NCBI GenBank assembly: GCA_004297625.1
Contig: SCTY01000028.1
Location: 72,848-136,847, forward strand
Direction of reading: 5' to 3'
Source: Betaproteobacteria bacterium
Lineage (GTDB): Bacteria > Pseudomonadota > Gammaproteobacteria > Burkholderiales > SG8-39
Length of the DNA: 64,000 nt
The position numbers were made by a program, and so were the translations under genes. Position 1 is the stretch's first letter, and each line of letters opens with the position of its first letter. Below the pieces are notes generated by a model. That model was not told where the DNA came from. It did no database searches and worked only from the letters and a program-made list of their open reading frames with translations. Positions 55,288-64,000 of the stretch are shown here, one piece after another.

Positions 55288-56441
55288 GACGAAACGGTCC
55301 CGGCCGCGACTTCGCCAAGCGCCGCGGCGAGATTTTTCCCGCTCACCTCCCATGACCATTGAGCGCGCGCGGCAGCCGCGACCCGAGCGCGCATGTCGCC
55401 CAGATCGTCGAGCCGGCGCATCAGCGTGTCGATGCGACTGCGCCAGCGTTGTGCCGCATCCTTGCTCAGCACGTCCTCGGTGAAGAGAAACTCTCGCACC
55501 GCAGGACAGCCGGCCGCGGTCTCGGGGCTGACGAGCGCCGGCGTGCCGCACGCCATGGCCTCCTGCACCACGAGGGGAAAGCCTTCCCCTTTGCTCGGCA
55601 GGACGAGCAGATCGGACATGCGATAAAGCCGGGCAATTTCCCTGCCCTCGAGCCCCCGCATAACGGTCACATTCGGCAGCCGCGCGTCCTCCGGACGCAT
55701 GGGTCCGTCGCCCGCGACGATCCAATCAATTTCGGGGAGCGCCCCGGCTAACTCCAGCACCAGGGCGACGCCCTTGCGCTCGACGAACCTGCCGACGAAA
55801 AGGCATAGCGGCCGTCGCGCGTCCCGACCAGCGGCTTGGCGCGTCGCCACGGCCTGCGCAGCACCGGCGAACGCATAAAGCTCGCCATCCACGCCGTTCG
55901 GAGCGTAGACAGGCGGAGACCGGAAAGAGCAAAACGCCTGGAAATAGCGCTGAACCGCCGGGCTGACGAAGAACACTCTCTCGGCGCGCGCAAGCACGGC
56001 ACGTACAAGGGTACGGTTCAGCAGCTCGAGCAAAGCACGCAGCAAGCGGCTGTCATAAGGAATCGCGCCGATATGCTGAGTGATAACTACCGGCTTGCGC
56101 GCCATTCTGGCGAACAAAAACGCGCACAGATTTCCCATGTAGAGCGTATCGTGCAAATGAAGCACGTCGCATTCGTTGACGGCGCGACGCAAGCGGCAAA
56201 GCGAGCGCAACGACCATAGCGGGAAGGGCAGCCCGAGCACGCGCTCTATGCCGTTCCAGCTTGCCGCCGGCAAGCATTGCAGCCGCCCGGGAAGCGAAGG
56301 CGGCACAGGGTCGGAATCGCTCGCGATCCACTGCACCGCGAGATCCTGGTCTTGCAGCAGAGCAATCGCCAGACGGTGGGCGACGGCTTCAACGCCGCCG
56401 CGGTGCGTCGAGTAATAGTGCGTGACGAGGAGAATTTGCAT
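55284..56441 (-). CDS. Glycosyltransferase family 4 (GT-B fold)
   Basis: 385 aa. Starts ILLVTHYYSTHRGGVEAVAH, the usual acceptor-domain loop, and contains ICAF-like helices, LCLFVGRFVERKGV and SDLLVLPSKGEGFPLVVQEA, which holds the E-x7-E type nucleotide-sugar site. Adds a sugar to a lipid-linked glycan at the inner face of the membrane. ATG 56441 overlaps the preceding stop (TAATG). Donor and linkage are unknown. Confidence 0.9.
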   Translation of the reverse strand: MQILLVTHYYSTHRGGVEAVAHRLAIALLQDQDLAVQWIASDSDPVPPSLPGRLQCLPAASWNGIERVLGLPFPLWSLRSLCRLRRAVNECDVLHLHDTLYMGNLCAFLFARMARKPVVITQHIGAIPYDSRLLRALLELLNRTLVRAVLARAERVFFVSPAVQRYFQAFCSFRSPPVYAPNGVDGELYAFAGAAQAVATRQAAGRDARRPLCLFVGRFVERKGVALVLELAGALPEIDWIVAGDGPMRPEDARLPNVTVMRGLEGREIARLYRMSDLLVLPSKGEGFPLVVQEAMACGTPALVSPETAAGCPAVREFLFTEDVLSKDAAQRWRSRIDTLMRRLDDLGDMRARVAAAARAQWSWEVSGKNLAAALGEVAAGTVSS

Positions 56442-57235
56442 TACCGGCCCGGACGCAAGGCGTCGAGCGTCACGAGCAATACGCGCCGCGCGAAACGCAA
56501 CCAGGAGATCGCAAGCGCACAGCGATATTTCAGGGCTGCGCCGCCCCGCGCGCGCCAGCGGCGGAACGCCTGCAGCTCTCCGGACTGGATGTCCCAGAGA
56601 CTTGCCGAGAGCCCGCTGTGTCCGAACGTGCGCTTGCCGGATCCGCAGCTCATCAGCACCTCGTTCAAGAGCGCGCAACGATGGCTCGCCGCGATGCGCA
56701 GCCACAAGTCATAGTCTTCGCAGCGGCTCATGTCCTCGGCGAATCCGCCGACGCTGGCCAGCACCTCGCGCCGCACGATGACGCCGGGCGTAAGGAAATA
56801 GTTGCGAAACAGCAGCCGGCCGGTATCGATCGGCACGATTCGCTGCCCGGGAAAGACGTTCATTTCCTCAGCCACGCAGCCGACCATGGCGTGGTCCGGC
56901 TGCGCGCTGAAGACGGCGAGCTGTCTCGCGGTCTTGTTCTCGTGCCATACGTCATCGCTGTCGAGAAAGGCAATGAATTCGCCGCTTGCGAGCCGCAGGG
57001 CCGAGTTGCGCGCAGCCGAAGGACCCGCGTTCTCCTGGCGCCGCACCAGAACGCGCGTCGAACGCTCGCTTGCGGCGAGCGCCTGAAGATCGTCCCAGGT
57101 TCCGTCGGTGGAGCCGTCATCGATCACGATGATCTCGTGCAGGCGATGCGTCTGGCACAGGGCAGAGGCGATCGCTGCCGCGAGCTCGCGACGGCGGTTG
57201 TAAGTCGGGATGACGGCCGAGACGGTCGGCGTCAT
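56441..57235 (-). CDS. Glycosyltransferase family 2 (GT-A fold)
   Basis: 264 aa. SAVIPTYNRRRELAAAIASA, IIVIDDGSTDGTWDDL and FIAFLDSDDVWHE (the DxD metal site) are textbook GT2 motifs; SRCEDYDLWLRIA supplies the ED pair of the acceptor region. Transfers a sugar from a nucleotide donor. ATG 57235 overlaps the methyltransferase stop by ATGA. C-terminal helix RFARRVLLVTLDALRP may touch the membrane. Confidence 0.9.
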   Translation of the reverse strand: MTPTVSAVIPTYNRRRELAAAIASALCQTHRLHEIIVIDDGSTDGTWDDLQALAASERSTRVLVRRQENAGPSAARNSALRLASGEFIAFLDSDDVWHENKTARQLAVFSAQPDHAMVGCVAEEMNVFPGQRIVPIDTGRLLFRNYFLTPGVIVRREVLASVGGFAEDMSRCEDYDLWLRIAASHRCALLNEVLMSCGSGKRTFGHSGLSASLWDIQSGELQAFRRWRARGGAALKYRCALAISWLRFARRVLLVTLDALRPGR

Positions 57236-58056
57236 GAGAGCGTGCGGCGCAATACGGCGCTCGCCGCGCCGCGCAGCCGATTGACCCAGGGGCCGATCGC
57301 GCGCGACACACGCTCCCGCGCGCGTGCGGCGCCGAGGTCCGGCGCCCGCGGCTCGCGACGAAACGCCAGCGCATGCGCCGCGCCAGTTACGCGCCCCACG
57401 AAGCGCAAGCCGAGCGGCGCGACCACCCAGGCGAACGTATGCCGCAGATGGAAGGTTTGCGGCAGGTGGCAATGGATGAAAGGGTAGAACGCATTGGCGA
57501 ACAACGCATTACCGCCGGGCGCAACCGCTCGCGCCAGCTCGGCCGCGAGCGCGATCGGATCTTCCACATGCTCAAGCACGTCCTCGGCGATGACGGCATC
57601 GTACGGCCCGGCAAGGCGATCCACCAACGCGACGCGCGGCAGACCGGCAATGCGGAACCGCCCGGCCTGCGAGGGGAACGGCTCGACTACGTCGACCTCG
57701 ATAGCGGGCGAAGCTTCCACGATCGCGCTCGCCAGCTGGCCGAAGCCGCCGCCGTAGTCGGCGACGCGCCGTACACTACGCTCCACCAGCCAGCGCGCGA
57801 TCGCGCGCCGATGAGCAACCGAAATTGGATCGGTGGCGACAAAGACGCCGTTCAGTAACCAGACCGGATGAGCGTAGTAACGCGCTAGCGCATCCGGCGA
57901 TACCGAGCGTCCGAGTCCCATTTCGATCCACACGACATCGAGCTCTCGCCATATCTGTTCGACCTGCGGCCGCGGCATGGCAGCAAAGCGCGCGAGAAAC
58001 GAGCGTTCTGCCTCGCTCAAAACATGCTCCGGCAGTTCCTCGCCCCAGAGCCTCAA
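57232..58056 (-). CDS. SAM-dependent methyltransferase
   Basis: 274 aa. The class I methyltransferase fold is seen from VADYGGGFGQLASAI (motif I, SAM glycine loop) through YDAVIAEDVLEHVEDPIALA and VAPGGNALFAN. Likely methylates a sugar of the surface glycan, given its place between two glycosyltransferase genes. The start is TTG 58056 in a TTGA overlap with the upstream stop. Substrate not identifiable. Confidence 0.82.
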   Translation of the reverse strand: MRLWGEELPEHVLSEAERSFLARFAAMPRPQVEQIWRELDVVWIEMGLGRSVSPDALARYYAHPVWLLNGVFVATDPISVAHRRAIARWLVERSVRRVADYGGGFGQLASAIVEASPAIEVDVVEPFPSQAGRFRIAGLPRVALVDRLAGPYDAVIAEDVLEHVEDPIALAAELARAVAPGGNALFANAFYPFIHCHLPQTFHLRHTFAWVVAPLGLRFVGRVTGAAHALAFRREPRAPDLGAARARERVSRAIGPWVNRLRGAASAVLRRTLS

Positions 58057-59309
58057 CTATCGGCCCTCCCGCCGCTCGCTTGAATGGCTTCGGCGTAGAG
58101 TTCTACGTAACGGCGAGCCACGACCGCTGACGACCACAGGCGAACCGCCCGCTCGCGCGCCTGCGCCTGCAGCCGCCGCTTGCGCTCCGGCTCTGCCAGC
58201 ACCCATTCGATGCCGCGAGCCAGCTCGGCGGGCACGAAAGGCTCAGCCAGATAACCAGTTGCGCCGTGCTCTACGGTGTCCGGCAGGCCGCTGGTGCCGA
58301 AAGCGACTACCGGGCACCCGCATGCCTGCGCCTCAGTTGCCGTCTGAGGCAGGTTGTCCTGCCGCGAAGGCACTACGGTGACGTCGGCGGCGGCGTACGC
58401 CTGCGCCAATCGGTCATCGCGGTCGATGTGCCCGAGCCAGCGCACGGGTAAACGAAGCCGCTGCGATCCAAGCGGTTCGCTTGCCCCGATCACCACGCAG
58501 GCAAGCGGGCGTCCCCGGCTGGCAAGGATCTCAAGCGCCGCTACCAGCAGATCCCAGCCCTTTCGCGCATCGCGCGTTCCGCCGGCGGCGCCGAAGAGAA
58601 CGACCGGCATATCGGGCGGCAGATCCCATTCGGCGCGCGCTTGCGGAGCGGAAACGGGCCGGAAGACGTCCGTATCGAGCGGATTCGGAACCACGGTCAC
58701 GGGCCAGTCGTGCATCAAGGCGCTCGCGCGAGCGCAATCGGCGAGCCAGCGGCTCGGGGCGACCAGCTGGCAACGCCGCCAAGCCTTTTGCTTGCGCCGC
58801 CATACCCAGCGGTCGATGTCCGGTGCGCCCGAACCTGCCTCGCGGCGTTCGTAGCCGCTGCGCCAGCGCGCGTGCGCATCGTCGCCGGCATAGTGTTCGG
58901 CGCCGCAGAACGGCCACATGTCGTGCAGTGTCCACACCAGCGGCTTGCGGATAGCGCCAATCTCGGAAACCGACAAAGTCTCTTCACCGACCCAGTGGAG
59001 GTTGACGACCTCGGCGTCCGAGGCGTTGATCGCCCTATGGAGACCGGAAGGGAAAACCGCCAGGCTGCGCCAGCTATGATCCCGAGCGTTCTGCAGCCTT
59101 ATCAGCGCCCTTGCAAGCGCGGGCCGAACACGGCTCCACGCAGGCCCGAAGACCCCCGAGGGTCCGCTCACCGTCGTATCGGCCGAACGCTTGAGCGCGA
59201 CGCGCATCCGGCTCGAATGACCTTGCGAATTCAATGCGCAGTGCAGGCGGTATGCGGCGCGTGCCGCGCCTCCGTGCACGTCCGTCCGGCTCACAAGGAG
59301 TACTTTCAA
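58053..59309 (-). CDS. Glycosyltransferase family 4
   Basis: 418 aa. VLLVSRTDVHGGAARAAYRL with the paired loop NLHWVGEETLS and LVWTLHDMWPFCGAEHYAG is the subgroup often found in exopolysaccharide clusters. The donor domain shows VVLFGAAGGTRDARKGWDLL, YAAADVTVVPSRQDNLPQTA and EAQACGCPVVAF. The start is TTG 59309, overlapping the upstream stop by TTGA. Specificity unknown. Confidence 0.9.
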   Translation of the reverse strand: MKVLLVSRTDVHGGAARAAYRLHCALNSQGHSSRMRVALKRSADTTVSGPSGVFGPAWSRVRPALARALIRLQNARDHSWRSLAVFPSGLHRAINASDAEVVNLHWVGEETLSVSEIGAIRKPLVWTLHDMWPFCGAEHYAGDDAHARWRSGYERREAGSGAPDIDRWVWRRKQKAWRRCQLVAPSRWLADCARASALMHDWPVTVVPNPLDTDVFRPVSAPQARAEWDLPPDMPVVLFGAAGGTRDARKGWDLLVAALEILASRGRPLACVVIGASEPLGSQRLRLPVRWLGHIDRDDRLAQAYAAADVTVVPSRQDNLPQTATEAQACGCPVVAFGTSGLPDTVEHGATGYLAEPFVPAELARGIEWVLAEPERKRRLQAQARERAVRLWSSAVVARRYVELYAEAIQASGGRADS

Positions 59310-60217
59310 GGAGCAAGCACCCGCATCATCCGGGCCTTGAGTAAAGGCACCCAGCCGATGCGGAAATGGAAGCGGTCGGTATAGCGATCGGCGTCGACGT
59401 CACGAACCAGGTGCTCGGGATGTACGAGCGGCAGCGAGATTTCGGCCGCCCGCATCGCTGAATTTCGGTCTTGCGCGGACACATGCGTGCCGAGCGCATC
59501 GAAACCAATGTTGGCCACCAGGTTCACCTGCGGCGCAATGTGCAGCGTCTCGCGGCCAGTACCCGCGCGGGCGAAGCAGGTGAGTGACATCGGATATGCC
59601 CAGCTCGAATAGCGGCCGGCCAGGCAGTCGCGATAGATCTGCATCCAGTAGCGCGGAAACGCCGACGATCCGTCGCGCAGCGCCGCGAGGCCCGCTTCAA
59701 GCGTCTCGCCGACCGAGGCGAGCGCGCCGTCGTATTGCGCCCAGGCGCGGCGCCAGCTGGCCCAGCCCCAGCAGTGGAAGTGCTTGGTGGCGAAATATGA
59801 CGCCGCCCCCCGCACCCGGCCGTCCTGGAAATTGCTTCCGCCGATGCTCATGACGCGCTCGTCGTCCGCGTAGCGCGCCAAAAGCTCTTCGCAGTAGCCG
59901 AAGAAGCTGGCACTCGGCAGGCAATCGTCTTCCAGAACGATGCCCTGCGCTTCCTGCGCGAAAAACCACGACAGCGCCTCGCTCACCGCCGAGCGGCAGC
60001 CGAGATTGCGCTCGCGGAAAAGCGTGCGTAGCTCGCAGGGCCAGTCGACCTGCGTCGCGGCATGCCTTGCTGCCGCGCAGGATTCAACGTCGGCCGCATC
60101 GCGCGCGCCGTCTGCCGCGACATAGAGCCGCGGCGGGCGGGCCGCGCGAATCGCGGCAAAAACGCGCGCCGTTGTCTGCGGGCGGTTGAACACCGTGAGC
60201 AATACGGCTGTTCGCAT
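59306..60217 (-). CDS. Glycosyltransferase, GT-A type (GNT-I-like/GT2-like)
   Basis: 303 aa. TAVLLTVFNRPQTTARVFAA, VYVAADG-like LYVAADGARDA, and GIVLEDDCLPSASFFGYCEE, where the LEDD supplies the metal-binding acids, match the bacterial group related to GNT-I/family 2 transferases that act on surface glycans. FHCWGWASWRRAW is conserved in that group. ATG 60217 is used; sequence upstream in frame belongs to the next gene's antisense. It precedes the GT4 gene with a TTGA overlap. Confidence 0.82.
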   Translation of the reverse strand: MRTAVLLTVFNRPQTTARVFAAIRAARPPRLYVAADGARDAADVESCAAARHAATQVDWPCELRTLFRERNLGCRSAVSEALSWFFAQEAQGIVLEDDCLPSASFFGYCEELLARYADDERVMSIGGSNFQDGRVRGAASYFATKHFHCWGWASWRRAWAQYDGALASVGETLEAGLAALRDGSSAFPRYWMQIYRDCLAGRYSSWAYPMSLTCFARAGTGRETLHIAPQVNLVANIGFDALGTHVSAQDRNSAMRAAEISLPLVHPEHLVRDVDADRYTDRFHFRIGWVPLLKARMMRVLAP

Positions 60218-60224
60218 CAGATAA

Positions 60225-61100
60225 CTAACGCACGCTCCAACGCGCCGGCCGACCGCTAGCGCGCCGGTACAGATCGGCGATGCGCCGCCCGAGCGGCGCC
60301 GGCATGCGGCCGGCGACAATCTTCGCGGCGAGCAGCAGTCTCTCCGCCACCCGGTGAGCGAGCGGCGGAGCGAGACCGAGCTCGCGGTTAATGATGCCGA
60401 TCTCGCGCGCCAGCTGCGCGGCATGGCGCAGATTCATCGACAGGCCGTCCACTGGCGTGCGCACGACGGCGAGCGGTACGTACAGAGGAGGCTTGCGCAG
60501 CGCATGCCGCAGCAGAAAATCGGCGTCGCCGGCTATGCGGAAACGCGTGTCGAAGCACCGGCCGCCGGCGAACAGCGAGCGATGATGAAACAGCGCCGGA
60601 TGCGGCGGCAAGGCCGGCCGGCCGATTTCCCAGCGGTCCCGAAGCTCGTTCCATGGCCCGCCGACCTCCTCGAGGTCCTGCCGGCCGAGCGGGCTCACGT
60701 AGATGAGGTTGCCGTAGACCAGGTCGTGCGGCGGATGCGCGCGCGCCAGCTGGCTGGAGATTCGCGCGAGGGTATCGGGGGCCGCGAACTCGTCGCCCGC
60801 CCCGAGAAACACCAGCCATTCGCCGCGCGCCATGGCCAAGGCCTTGTTCCAGGCGTCGCAGATGCCCGCGTCAGGTTCGCTCAGCCAGCGCCCGATGAGC
60901 TTCTCGTGGCGGCGCAACAGCTCCACGGTGCCGTCGCTGGAGCCGCCGTCGACGACGATCCACTCGAATCGTGCGCCCTCTTGCGCCGCGAGCGACCGGA
61001 TTGTATGCGGTAAAACCTCGGCGGCGTCCAGCGTCGAAGTGACGATCGACACCAGAGGCGCCGGCGCGGCTGGCTCGGTTCTCAGGAGGCTCGTTTGCAT
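60225..61100 (-). CDS. Glycosyltransferase family 2 (WcaA-like)
   Basis: 291 aa. VSIVTSTLDAAEVLPHTIRS, WIVVDGGSSDGTVELL and GEWLVFLGAGDEF (acidic metal site reads GAGD) are seen, with HPALFHHRSLFAGGRCFDTR as in the colanic-type GT2 subgroup. First gene of the minus-strand glycan operon; divergent from the flippase. Seven bases separate it from the next gene. The likely role is adding an early sugar of the repeat unit. Confidence 0.88.
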   Translation of the reverse strand: MQTSLLRTEPAAPAPLVSIVTSTLDAAEVLPHTIRSLAAQEGARFEWIVVDGGSSDGTVELLRRHEKLIGRWLSEPDAGICDAWNKALAMARGEWLVFLGAGDEFAAPDTLARISSQLARAHPPHDLVYGNLIYVSPLGRQDLEEVGGPWNELRDRWEIGRPALPPHPALFHHRSLFAGGRCFDTRFRIAGDADFLLRHALRKPPLYVPLAVVRTPVDGLSMNLRHAAQLAREIGIINRELGLAPPLAHRVAERLLLAAKIVAGRMPAPLGRRIADLYRRASGRPARWSVR

Positions 61101-61171
61101 TCCAACTTAGAATAGCGTCAAGAGCATTTGACCTGACAATTCTCGCACGCCACTCGGAGCGAAACCGCATT
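61101..61171. promoter_or_regulatory. Divergent promoter region of the glycan cluster
   Basis: 71 bases between divergent genes. It holds an inverted repeat GTCAA-gagcat-TTGAC (61117-61132), a possible operator or overlapping -35 boxes (TTGAC on both strands). No FNR-type consensus. Confidence 0.4.
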
Positions 61172-62470
61172 GTGCTGACCCAACGCGCGGGGCTGCGGCG
61201 GATCCTGGGAAACTCGGCTTGGCTTTTGGGCGATCACGCCGTGCGGCTCGGCGTCGGGATGTTCGTCGGAATCTGGACTGCCCGCTATCTCGGACCGCAG
61301 GACTTCGGTGTGCTCAGCTTCGGCGTCGCGCTCGTGGCGATGCTCGGACCGCTTGCCGCGCTCGGCCTCGATACGATACTGGTGCGCCGGCTGGTGCAGG
61401 CGCCTCGCACGCGCGACGCGGCGATCGTCTCCGCCCTCGCGGTGAAATTCGGCGCGTCGCTTCTGGTCACGCTGATGGCGATCGTGCTGGTCGCGCTACT
61501 GCGGCCGGATGACGTTCGCGCGCAAGCCATCGTCGCCCTACTTGCTGCAGGGAGCCTTTTCAACTGCCTCAACGTGTGCGATGCGTGGTTCGCGGCGCAG
61601 ACGCGCTCGAGGCATATCGTCGTCGCGCGCAATCTCGCATTTCTGCTCCTTGCGGCCGTGCGCGTTGCGCTGCTCGTCTCGAGCCAACCCGTGCAGGCAT
61701 TCGCGGCCGCCCTGGCGGCGGAAACCGTCGTCGCAGGCCTGCTTGTCCTGCACGCGTATCGAACGCATGCCGGGCGCCTCCATTTCGGCGCCTTTTCGCT
61801 CCAGGAGGCACGCGAACTGCTTTCGGACGCCTGGCCGCTACTGCTATCGGGGTTCGCAGTAATACTGTACGCCCGCATCGATGTGGTCATGCTCGGCAAG
61901 ATGCGCGGCGATTCGGAAGTCGGAATCTACGCTGCCGCAGTCGCCCTCTCTGAGGCCTTCTACTTCCTGCCGATGATCCTCGCTTCATCGACTCTGCCCG
62001 CAATACTCGGCGCGCGGCAGTCCGATCCGGCGCGCTACCGCGCCCGCCTCGAAGAGCTTTACTTTTCGGCAAGCTGGGCAGCGATTATCCTCGCGGCGAT
62101 GCTGTTTGCACTGGCGCCTTGGCTAGTGAACCTGCTCTACGGGCCGGCTTATCGCGCTGCGGTCGCGGTCTTGCAAATCCATCTTTGGGCGCTCATCCCG
62201 GTATTCGTCGGGGTGGTCACCAGCCAGTATCTCGTCGCGGAGAACCTGCAGATGCTGTCGCTCGCGAGGACGACTGCCGGGCTCGTCGTCAACGTGGCCT
62301 TGAACCTCCTTCTCATTCCGCGCCATGGGGCCGTCGGTGCCGCGGTCGCCACGCTGATTTCGTATACCCTCGCGACGTATCTGCCGATCGCCATTTCGCG
62401 CACGCATGCGCATTGGCGCACCGTGCTCAGGGCGCCGTTCGCGTTCGGCACCCTGAGACGGCTCCTCTAG
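61172..62470 (+). CDS. Flippase of the polysaccharide transporter (Wzx) family
   Basis: 432-aa membrane protein with about twelve hydrophobic helices, starting GLRRILGNSAWLLGDHAVRL as Wzx proteins do, with LGPQDFGVLSFGVALVAMLG close behind. Moves lipid-linked oligosaccharide units across the inner membrane. GTG 61172 is the only reasonable start. Together with the five transferases it implies a heteropolysaccharide made by the Wzx/Wzy route; no polymerase is visible in the window. Confidence 0.9.
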   Translation: MLTQRAGLRRILGNSAWLLGDHAVRLGVGMFVGIWTARYLGPQDFGVLSFGVALVAMLGPLAALGLDTILVRRLVQAPRTRDAAIVSALAVKFGASLLVTLMAIVLVALLRPDDVRAQAIVALLAAGSLFNCLNVCDAWFAAQTRSRHIVVARNLAFLLLAAVRVALLVSSQPVQAFAAALAAETVVAGLLVLHAYRTHAGRLHFGAFSLQEARELLSDAWPLLLSGFAVILYARIDVVMLGKMRGDSEVGIYAAAVALSEAFYFLPMILASSTLPAILGARQSDPARYRARLEELYFSASWAAIILAAMLFALAPWLVNLLYGPAYRAAVAVLQIHLWALIPVFVGVVTSQYLVAENLQMLSLARTTAGLVVNVALNLLLIPRHGAVGAAVATLISYTLATYLPIAISRTHAHWRTVLRAPFAFGTLRRLL

Positions 62471-62477
62471 CCGAACC

Positions 62478-63278
62478 ATGCTCGAGGCGATTTTCCGACG
62501 CGTCGAGGACCTCTGGGCTTGGGCGTTCGGCCGCCCTGCGCTTCGCAAATTCAATCTCGCGCTGTTCCGGCTCGGCGCGCACGGGCTTGGCCTGCTCAAC
62601 AACCGCAGCCTCGTCCTGAGCGGCGAGGCATGGCTGATTCGTCATGTCCTGCACGATCGCGAAGCGCCGATCGTGTTCGACGTAGGAGCGCATGAGGGGC
62701 GATGGTCGGAGCGCGTGCTCCGCTGCAATCCCCGAAGCCGGATATTCGCATTCGAGCCGCACCGGCTATCTTACGCAAGGCTCGTCGAGTGCGTGCCGGG
62801 CGTGCGAACCTTCAATGTCGCCGTCGGCGAGCGGCGTGAGCAGCTCCCGCTGCACGACTACGCGGATCGACCGGGGAGCTCGCACGCGTCCTTAGTGGAT
62901 GGGGTGATCGAGCGGCTCAACAAGGCAGAGGCCATGATTCAGCACGTTGAAGTGCTGCCGCTCGACGAGATCGCCGGCGACGCTGGCGTCAAGAAAATCG
63001 ATCTGCTGAAGATCGACGTCGAAGGCATGGAGCTCGCGGTGCTGCGAGGCGCGCGCCGGCTGCTCGCCGAGGACGCGGTGAAGTGCATCCAGTTCGAGTT
63101 CAACGAGATGAACGTTTTATCGCGCAGCCTGTTCGCCGATTTTCATGCCCTGCTTGCGCCGCGCTTCCGCTTGTACCGCCTGTTGCCGCATGGATGGCTG
63201 CCGCTGGACGACTACATCCCGTGGCTGCACGAGCAATTCGTCTATCAGAACATCGTCGCCGTGCTGAAGGATTCGTGA
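62478..63278 (+). CDS. FkbM family methyltransferase
   Basis: 266 aa. PIVFDVGAHEGRWSERVLRC is the SAM-binding motif and IDLLKIDVEGMELAVLRGAR the hallmark FkbM motif; RIFAFEPHRLSYARL lies between. Family members O-methylate sugars or small molecules. Seven bases after the flippase gene on the same strand, so likely caps or decorates the glycan by methylation. Intact. Confidence 0.88.
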   Translation: MLEAIFRRVEDLWAWAFGRPALRKFNLALFRLGAHGLGLLNNRSLVLSGEAWLIRHVLHDREAPIVFDVGAHEGRWSERVLRCNPRSRIFAFEPHRLSYARLVECVPGVRTFNVAVGERREQLPLHDYADRPGSSHASLVDGVIERLNKAEAMIQHVEVLPLDEIAGDAGVKKIDLLKIDVEGMELAVLRGARRLLAEDAVKCIQFEFNEMNVLSRSLFADFHALLAPRFRLYRLLPHGWLPLDDYIPWLHEQFVYQNIVAVLKDS

Positions 63279-64000
63279 GGGGTGGCGCTTTCGCCCTGGC
63301 GGCCGCGCTTGCAGGCTGCAGCTCTGGCCCGCTGGCGCCTTCGGCCACCGATCTTCACACTTACATGAACCCGGTTCTCAACCGGGACTTTCCCGATCCG
63401 GGGGTACTGCGCGCCCCGGACGGCTGGTTCTACGCGTACGCGACGCAGTCCCGGCTGGGTGAAACGATGATCAACGTGCAGGTAGCGCGCTCGCCCGACC
63501 TGGTGCATTGGGCGTACCTGGGCGACGCGCTCCCCCAAAAGCCCTCCTGGGCGCGCAGCAGGCGGCAGTTCTGGGCGCCGCATGTGATCTACGATCGGAC
63601 CGAGCGCAGGTTTTTCATGTACTACTCCGCCGAGCCCGACGCGGGCGACGGCAAGTGCCTCGCGGTTGCGGTCGCCGCCGAGCCCGCAGGGCCCTTCACC
63701 GACAGCGGCGCGCCGCTCGTCTGCGGCGATGGGATCGAGCATATCGATCCCATGGCGTTCGACGATCCAAAATCCGGCAAGCGCCTGCTTTACTGGGGCT
63801 CCGGATCGAAGCCGATCAAGGTGCAGGAGCTGGCGCCCGATCGTGTGCACTTTCTTCCGGGCAGCGCGCCCGCCGATCTCGTCGCCCCCGACCCGGGCAG
63901 GCAATACCGCTCGCTCGTCGAAGGTGCATGGGTAGTGCTGCGAAACGGCCGCTATTTCCTGTTCTATTCCGGCGACCGTTGTTGCACGCGCGACCCGCGT
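63275..64000 (+). CDS. GH43-like glycoside hydrolase lipoprotein, partial
   Basis: 242 codons visible, cut by the right edge. GTG 63275 overlaps the FkbM stop (GTGA). The lipoprotein signal FALAAALAGCSSGP anchors it. NRDFPDPGVLRAPDGWFYAY is the first blade of the five-bladed GH43 propeller with its catalytic aspartate, followed by SPDLVHWAYLGDALP, FWAPHVIYD, FFMYYSAEP and DPMAFDDPKSGKRLLYWG. Predicted to cut arabinan/xylan-like or self-made glycan in the periplasm or at the surface; in this setting it may trim the exported polysaccharide. Confidence 0.85.
   Translation, partial: MRGGAFALAAALAGCSSGPLAPSATDLHTYMNPVLNRDFPDPGVLRAPDGWFYAYATQSRLGETMINVQVARSPDLVHWAYLGDALPQKPSWARSRRQFWAPHVIYDRTERRFFMYYSAEPDAGDGKCLAVAVAAEPAGPFTDSGAPLVCGDGIEHIDPMAFDDPKSGKRLLYWGSGSKPIKVQELAPDRVHFLPGSAPADLVAPDPGRQYRSLVEGAWVVLRNGRYFLFYSGDRCCTRDPR

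Overview
The window looks like a chromosomal segment of a GC-rich betaproteobacterium that lives by oxidising reduced sulfur. It carries dissimilatory sat-aprBA beside soxYZAXB, a sulfide:quinone-oxidoreductase-like gene with TusA and DsrE sulfur carriers, Hdr/DsrK-type iron-sulfur proteins and perfect FNR-type boxes. Gene order and protein style resemble uncultured Burkholderiales/Nitrosomonadales sulfur oxidisers; the assignment is an inference from gene content only.

Layout. 1-8.0 kb: a peptide/nickel-type ABC importer (two ATPases, the first running off the left edge, and two permeases) with an Hdr-like Fe-S protein on the minus strand, divergent from its binding protein, a RidA protein and a Gfo/Idh/MocA dehydrogenase; this part is visibly less GC-rich than what follows. 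8.3-10.3 kb: a LysR remnant, an intact LysR regulator and a hydrolase-like protein without a normal triad. 10.3-19.1 kb (minus): DUF2892, an RND adaptor and pump, a NarI/DsrM-like membrane protein and an HdrD/DsrK-like protein in one coupled run, then DsrE, TusA, an SQR-like flavoprotein and DUF1641. 19.2-21.8 kb: small housekeeping or unknown genes, a REP-like element and an orphan antitoxin.

22.07-39.3 kb is a type I-E CRISPR-Cas locus: 131 near-identical 29-bp repeats with 130 spacers, transcribed leftward from a leader next to cas2, followed upstream by cas1, a toxin-antitoxin pair, cas6e, cas5e, cas7e, cse2, cse1 and cas3. The locus looks chimeric and damaged. A leftover C-terminal piece of a second cas6e lies just after the intact one; the effector genes are less GC-rich than cas1-cas2; cse1 and cse2 are joined by a deletion; and cas7e carries a one-base frameshift in a T7 run. 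Adaptation genes and array look intact.

39.3-52.7 kb: a SWIM protein, a rhodanese, the convergent sat-aprB-aprA operon, the divergent soxYZAXB operon, then a MacAB-type exporter. 52.7-64 kb: a type IV pilin accessory protein and a tightly overlapped surface-glycan cluster (TPR/OGT protein, five glycosyltransferases, methyltransferases, flippase, FkbM, and a GH43-like lipoprotein cut by the right edge).

Working together: Sox would bind and oxidise thiosulfate in the periplasm. No soxCD is present here, so sulfane sulfur would have to be passed on, plausibly through TusA/DsrE carriers, with sulfite finally oxidised by AprBA and Sat with ATP formation. The SQR-like and Hdr/NarI-like proteins would feed electrons into the quinone pool.
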